DNA of 8,376 bases, taken from an uncultured bacterium (GTDB lineage: Bacteria; Planctomycetota; Phycisphaerae; Phycisphaerales; SM1A02). Location: positions 1-8,376 of the forward strand of contig CAIWNO010000216.1 in the NCBI GenBank assembly GCA_903914045.1, given 5' to 3'. Made by a program: the position numbers and the translations under genes. Under the pieces are notes generated by a model. The model saw only the letters and a program-made list of their open reading frames with translations. It was not told where the DNA came from and did no database searches. Shown in pieces: positions 5,610 to 8,376 of this stretch (the stretch's first letter is position 1; the number at the start of each line of letters is the position of its first letter).

Positions 5610-7370
5610 ATGCCACGCACACGGATCACCGCGAAAATAATTTGGACAGGTGACGCGACGCGGCCCTTTGCAAAGTCAATCACCATGGATGGCGGAAAGA
5701 TTGTGGGCGTTGATGACGCAAGCGCGGTCGACCAAGAAATGGATGGCGGCGAATTTGTCTGCCCCGCGTTCATTGACTCGCATGTGCATTTACTGCTTGG
5801 CGGCCGCGCGCTTTCACACGCGCATTTGGCTGGCGTTTCATCGCGTGAAGAATTCGAAAATGTGATTCGCGCCAAGCATGAGTCGCTGCCTAACGATGTT
5901 TGGCTTGAGGCAAGTGGCTGGGACCAAGGCAATTGGCAGGAACATTCGCAGCGACATGTACTTTTAAATGCGCAGATGAATGCGTCAGTCAATGCGCACA
6001 TGAATGCGCAAACTCAAACACAAAGCAAATCGCCAACACAAATTCACCCGCAGAAAAATTCCAGCCACGGCATGCCCGATCACACTTGGCTAGCATGTTG
6101 CGGCAACCGCCCCGCCATCGCCTGGCGCATGGATCAACATGTGTGCGTGGTCAATCGCGCCGCACTGAACATCATTGCGCAGCGCCACGATCTTTCGCGC
6201 GATCCTGTTGGCGGAACAATTGCGCGCGACTCAGCGGGCAATCCAACTGGATTGCTGCTGGAACAGGCCGCGTGGAAACTGGCGGTTCCTTGCGTTCCAG
6301 AGCCAAATTCAGCCGCTTTGCGTCAAGCCGCGCACGCCGCCGCGCGCCACTTGCACGCGCATGGAATTGCCACCGTGGGCAGCATGGAATATTCGCGCGA
6401 CATTATTGCAACGCTGTCGCCGCTGCGCCATGAATTAAATCTACGTATTCGCGCAACCATTCTTGACCGCGAGTGGCCCGTGGATTGGAGTCTGGGTCAA
6501 TGCGTCGCCGCCGACGACGCGCTGCGCATTATTGGTTTTAAAAGTTTCATCGATGGCACGCTTGGCTCGCGCACGGCACGCATGCTTGAGCCATATTGCG
6601 ACGCGCCAGAGCAACAAGGAATGTTTGTCGAACTTGCGGAGTCAGGAAAACTTTCTGACTGGTTGCGCGCGGGACTTTCGCGTGGCTGGAGCATGTCTAT
6701 GCACGCCATTGGTGACGCGGCCTTGCGCGCCGCGCTTGATGCCGCCGACGCCGCGGAATCACTGAGCGCTACGAATGTCCGTACGAATGAAATGTATGTC
6801 GATGCTCCATCGCGCAGCGCGGGAAAAATTTCCGCCGCCAACTCAACCCACATCAACCGCGCGCGCGAATCGCTGCGCATTGAACACGGCCAAACCGCTC
6901 ATGCCCACGACATTGCCCGCTGCAAAGATCGCTGGCTGAGCATGCAACCCCTGCACAAATATTTCGACGCGGCCCCCGCCCTTACGCGCCTTGGCGCCGC
7001 GCGCATGGATCGCTTCTTTTCTTTCAAACAATTCCACGAAGCCGGCGCGCGACTTGCCTTTGGCAGCGACTGGCCCATTGTTGAACCTGACTGTTTGCAA
7101 GCCATGCAAACCGCCATCACTGGCGCAAGCGCCGACGGCGCTATCACCCGATCCGAAGCCTCAATTACAGCCGAAATTGCGCTAAAAGCATTCACTTGCA
7201 CCGCCGCGCAATGCCTGCGCGCCAGCGACACATGCGGCACACTGAAAGTTGGATACGCCGCCGATATTGTGTCGCTTGACCGCGATCCACTCACTATGGA
7301 TTGGTCCAAGCACAAGCCAAACATTCGCTTCACATGCGTGGGTGGACTCGCCACTTCCGCCGCGCGTTGA
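5610..7370 (+). CDS. YtcJ-like amidohydrolase (Amidohydro_3 family)
   Basis: A 586-residue metal-dependent hydrolase starting at ATG 5610; a TTG eight codons earlier overlaps the lipoprotein gene and is less likely. Family motifs are in order: FIDSHVHLL with His58 and His60, GWDQGNW (103-109), MDQH (174-177), GFKSFIDGTLGSRT with Lys311, HAIGDAA (365-371), RIEHGQ with His426, and AFGSDWP with Asp487. GTLKVGYAADIVSLDRDP near the end is the composite beta-domain return strand. Substrates of this family are mostly unknown, so none is named. Two stretches look like insertions: residues 118-155, with an NAxx tetrapeptide repeat and a Gln/Thr/Ser-rich run, and about 383-418, just before RIEHGQ. No signal peptide is seen, so it is probably cytoplasmic. 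It has no Shine-Dalgarno and probably a leaderless mRNA. Confidence 0.92.
   Translation: MPRTRITAKIIWTGDATRPFAKSITMDGGKIVGVDDASAVDQEMDGGEFVCPAFIDSHVHLLLGGRALSHAHLAGVSSREEFENVIRAKHESLPNDVWLEASGWDQGNWQEHSQRHVLLNAQMNASVNAHMNAQTQTQSKSPTQIHPQKNSSHGMPDHTWLACCGNRPAIAWRMDQHVCVVNRAALNIIAQRHDLSRDPVGGTIARDSAGNPTGLLLEQAAWKLAVPCVPEPNSAALRQAAHAAARHLHAHGIATVGSMEYSRDIIATLSPLRHELNLRIRATILDREWPVDWSLGQCVAADDALRIIGFKSFIDGTLGSRTARMLEPYCDAPEQQGMFVELAESGKLSDWLRAGLSRGWSMSMHAIGDAALRAALDAADAAESLSATNVRTNEMYVDAPSRSAGKISAANSTHINRARESLRIEHGQTAHAHDIARCKDRWLSMQPLHKYFDAAPALTRLGAARMDRFFSFKQFHEAGARLAFGSDWPIVEPDCLQAMQTAITGASADGAITRSEASITAEIALKAFTCTAAQCLRASDTCGTLKVGYAADIVSLDRDPLTMDWSKHKPNIRFTCVGGLATSAAR
5967..6014 (+). repeat. 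Four 12-bp repeats inside the amidohydrolase gene
   Basis: Four consecutive 12-bp units each start AATGCG (at 5967, 5979, 5991 and 6003). They encode NAQM, NASV, NAHM and NAQT, residues 120-135. The first pair and second pair also form a 24-bp direct repeat. It lies in a low-complexity insertion between conserved blocks of the enzyme. Confidence 0.8.
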
Positions 7371-7517
7371 CCAGCAGTTTCAATTGACGCGGCCAACGCT
7401 TTTTCAACACATTCCACAAGCAAGCGATGCTGCGCGGGCAAAATCTCGTAGGCGATACCCGCAAAAATAAAATTCAACTCGCCAACAAAATTTCGCAACA
7501 TCTTCTACTCTTGCGCC
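7371..7517. other. 147-bp gap with an open minus-strand frame of coding-like look
   Basis: Between the amidohydrolase stop and the M50 peptidase start there is no terminator. On the minus strand an ATG at 7501 opens a frame through the gap whose codons resemble those of the real genes (MLRNFVGELNFIFAGIAYEI and onward for about 45 residues). The frame then runs on antisense to the amidohydrolase gene to 6899. No good ribosome binding site or known domain supports it. It could be a gene remnant or chance; I do not call it a gene. Confidence 0.25.
7506..7511 (+). promoter_or_regulatory. Putative -10 element of the M50 peptidase gene
   Basis: TACTCT ends 6 nt before the ATG at 7518. The stretch TACTCTTGCGCCATG closely matches the start region of the thiamine gene (TACTCTTACTCCATG on the minus strand). 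No convincing -35 is seen. This fits a leaderless start. Confidence 0.4.
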
Positions 7518-8183
7518 ATGCAAAGCGGTTGGTGGGTCCATGATCTTTACCAAAATAACCCGGTGCTTCTGGCCAGCTGGGTGTTCTGGGTGTTGCTCAG
7601 CATTATGTTGCATGAACTTGCACACGGCTGGGCCGCCATTTGGCAAGGCGACAACACGCCGCGCGACTTGGACCGCATGAATCTCAATCCACTGACGCAC
7701 ATGGGTCCAACCTCGTTGATCTTCTTCGCGCTGATCGGTTTCGCCTGGGGCATGATGCCAGTTGATCCAAGCCGCTTTCGATGGGGCCGCCGCGGCGAAG
7801 CTGCTGTTGCGTTTGCCGGACCGCTGATGAACATTGTGCTTGCGTTGATCTCTTTAACTGCGCTTGGAATTTGGCTGGCGCGCGGACCCGTGAACACAAA
7901 GATCTACGAAAATCTACAAATCTTTTTATACGCAGGTGGCTGGCTGAATTTTTTCCTAGCCGCGTTCAATTTGCTACCCGTGCCACCGCTTGATGGCTCG
8001 CGCATTTTGGCGGGCTTGAATCGCTCCGCGCGCGACGTTATTGAAAGCCCGCAAGTGATGCAGTATGGTTGGCTCGCCATCTTCGCGCTCAGCATGCTGG
8101 GTTTCTTCGGGCCCATCGAGCGCTTCTCCCGCTTGATTTCCATGGAGTACGCCCTGCGCATTGCCACTATTTTCGGCGGCTAA
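7518..8183 (+). CDS. Site-2 protease family (M50) membrane metallopeptidase
   Basis: A 221-residue membrane protein of the short site-2 protease type. The zinc motif HELAH (His32, Glu33, His36) sits in the first membrane helix (about 14-40). The second zinc-ligand motif is NLLPVPPLDGSR with Asp159, in the helix that follows GGWLNFFLAAF. Other hydrophobic segments are about 64-82, 97-120 and 183-205. GPLMNIVLA (101-109) is typical of the family. There is no PDZ domain and no long periplasmic part, so this is the minimal class; whether it cleaves regulators or other membrane peptides cannot be told from context. It starts 147 bp after the amidohydrolase gene, without a Shine-Dalgarno. Confidence 0.93.
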   Translation: MQSGWWVHDLYQNNPVLLASWVFWVLLSIMLHELAHGWAAIWQGDNTPRDLDRMNLNPLTHMGPTSLIFFALIGFAWGMMPVDPSRFRWGRRGEAAVAFAGPLMNIVLALISLTALGIWLARGPVNTKIYENLQIFLYAGGWLNFFLAAFNLLPVPPLDGSRILAGLNRSARDVIESPQVMQYGWLAIFALSMLGFFGPIERFSRLISMEYALRIATIFGG

Positions 8184-8216
8184 CGGCTGATTTTTTAACA
8201 TTTCATGCGCCGCCGC

Positions 8217-8248
8217 AAAAAAATTTCACCAAGCCGTTGGCGTGAAAT
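8217..8248 (-). terminator. Possible minus-strand terminator hairpin
   Basis: ATTTCAC (8223-8229) pairs with GTGAAAT (8242-8248), with an inner CAA/TTG pairing and a GCCG loop. Read on the minus strand the stem is followed by seven T (8223-8217), which fits a rho-independent terminator. No minus-strand gene is visible to its right, so it would stop antisense or outside transcription. On the plus strand there is no T run. Its right arm overlaps a plus-strand promoter candidate. Confidence 0.35.
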
Positions 8249-8265
8249 GAAACTTTGGTTACACT
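8237..8265 (+). promoter_or_regulatory. Promoter for the gene beyond the right edge
   Basis: TTGGCG (8237-8242), a 17-nt spacer and TACACT (8260-8265) match the vegetative promoter at four of six positions in each box. Transcription would start near 8272, giving a leader of about 105 nt inside the window. The -35 lies within the hairpin at 8223-8248. Confidence 0.5.
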
Positions 8266-8285
8266 CATCGATTCGCACCTGCCCA

Positions 8286-8374
8286 CCGTTATGACGGCAC
8301 GGCGAGCTGAAAAGCCCGCCCCACCGACATACGGAACTGACAAGTTGATCGCTGATCAACTGGTTCCGAGGAGG
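8286..8374 (+). promoter_or_regulatory. Structured 5' leader with three hairpins and a strong ribosome binding site
   Basis: Three hairpins follow one another. CCGT/ACGG (8286-8297) has a TATG loop. GGCG-A-GCT (8301-8308) pairs with AGC-C-CGCC (8313-8320) around a GAAA tetraloop, with one A-C mismatch. CGGAAC (8332-8337) and AGTTGATC (8343-8350) pair with GATCAACT (8354-8361) and GTTCCG (8363-8368) around a GCT loop, with an uneven internal loop. GAGGAGG at 8368-8374 is a strong Shine-Dalgarno right at the window end. The segment CGCCCC (8317-8322) can also pair with GGAGGCG (8370-8376) with one bulged A, which would break hairpin 2 and hide the ribosome site. I do not recognise a known riboswitch class. 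Confidence 0.5.
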
Positions 8375-8376
8375 CG

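Noticed and set aside
5594..6001. Longer N-terminus for the lipoprotein gene, from 6001
   Set aside because: The added 136 residues are Cys- and Ser-rich nonsense antisense to the amidohydrolase, and would bury a clear signal peptide inside the protein.
8182..8238. AACGGCT and AGCCGTT, and CGGCGGC with GCCGCCG, as a plus-strand terminator of the M50 gene
   Set aside because: The arms are far apart and interlock, and no T run follows the closing arm on the plus strand; the T6 at 8191-8196 has no stem before it.

Overview
The window is about 8.4 kb of bacterial chromosome with moderately high GC and AT-rich gaps between genes. It holds eight protein genes and the promoter and leader of a ninth that starts just past the right edge. 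There are no tRNA or rRNA genes, insertion sequences or CRISPR arrays. The ThiD2-ThiE fusion, the Tat-type leader on a superoxide dismutase, the lipoprotein domain with a GGSVxANIxRW motif and the near absence of Shine-Dalgarno sequences together suggest a member of the Planctomycetota, perhaps Phycisphaerae-like. That placement is an inference held at roughly even odds.

Layout, left to right. A rhodanese-like gene (+, cut by the left edge, active-site Cys replaced by Asp) converges on atpG (-), the ATP synthase gamma subunit, here without other atp genes. The gap between them is filled by a degenerate ~44-bp tandem repeat. Upstream of atpG on the same strand is a PhnP-like metallo-beta-lactamase-fold hydrolase. 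Before that comes a second array of four 37-bp repeats, and then a two-domain thiamine gene (ThiD2-ThiE). The thiamine gene diverges from sodA (+), a Mn-type superoxide dismutase that can be read either with a twin-arginine leader or from an internal ATG with the best ribosome binding site of any gene in the window. sodA ends in a clear rho-independent terminator. It converges on a secreted lipoprotein gene (-) with a Ser/Asn/Thr/Ala-rich tandem-repeat linker. The lipoprotein gene diverges, with only 16 bp between start codons, from a YtcJ-like amidohydrolase (+). A small site-2-protease-family membrane peptidase (+, M50) follows. The last ~140 bases hold a promoter, three successive hairpins and a strong GAGGAGG ribosome binding site for the next gene.

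The genes do not form one pathway. They are a mixture of housekeeping (ATP synthase, thiamine, oxidative stress) and poorly defined functions. The most interesting themes are regulatory. Five gene starts carry a TANNNT hexamer 6-7 nt before the ATG and no Shine-Dalgarno, which points to leaderless mRNAs. Two of these face each other across a 16-bp symmetric promoter. The intergenic arrays look like members of one AT-rich repeat family. The ninth gene's leader is structured, and the arm of one hairpin could pair with its ribosome binding site.
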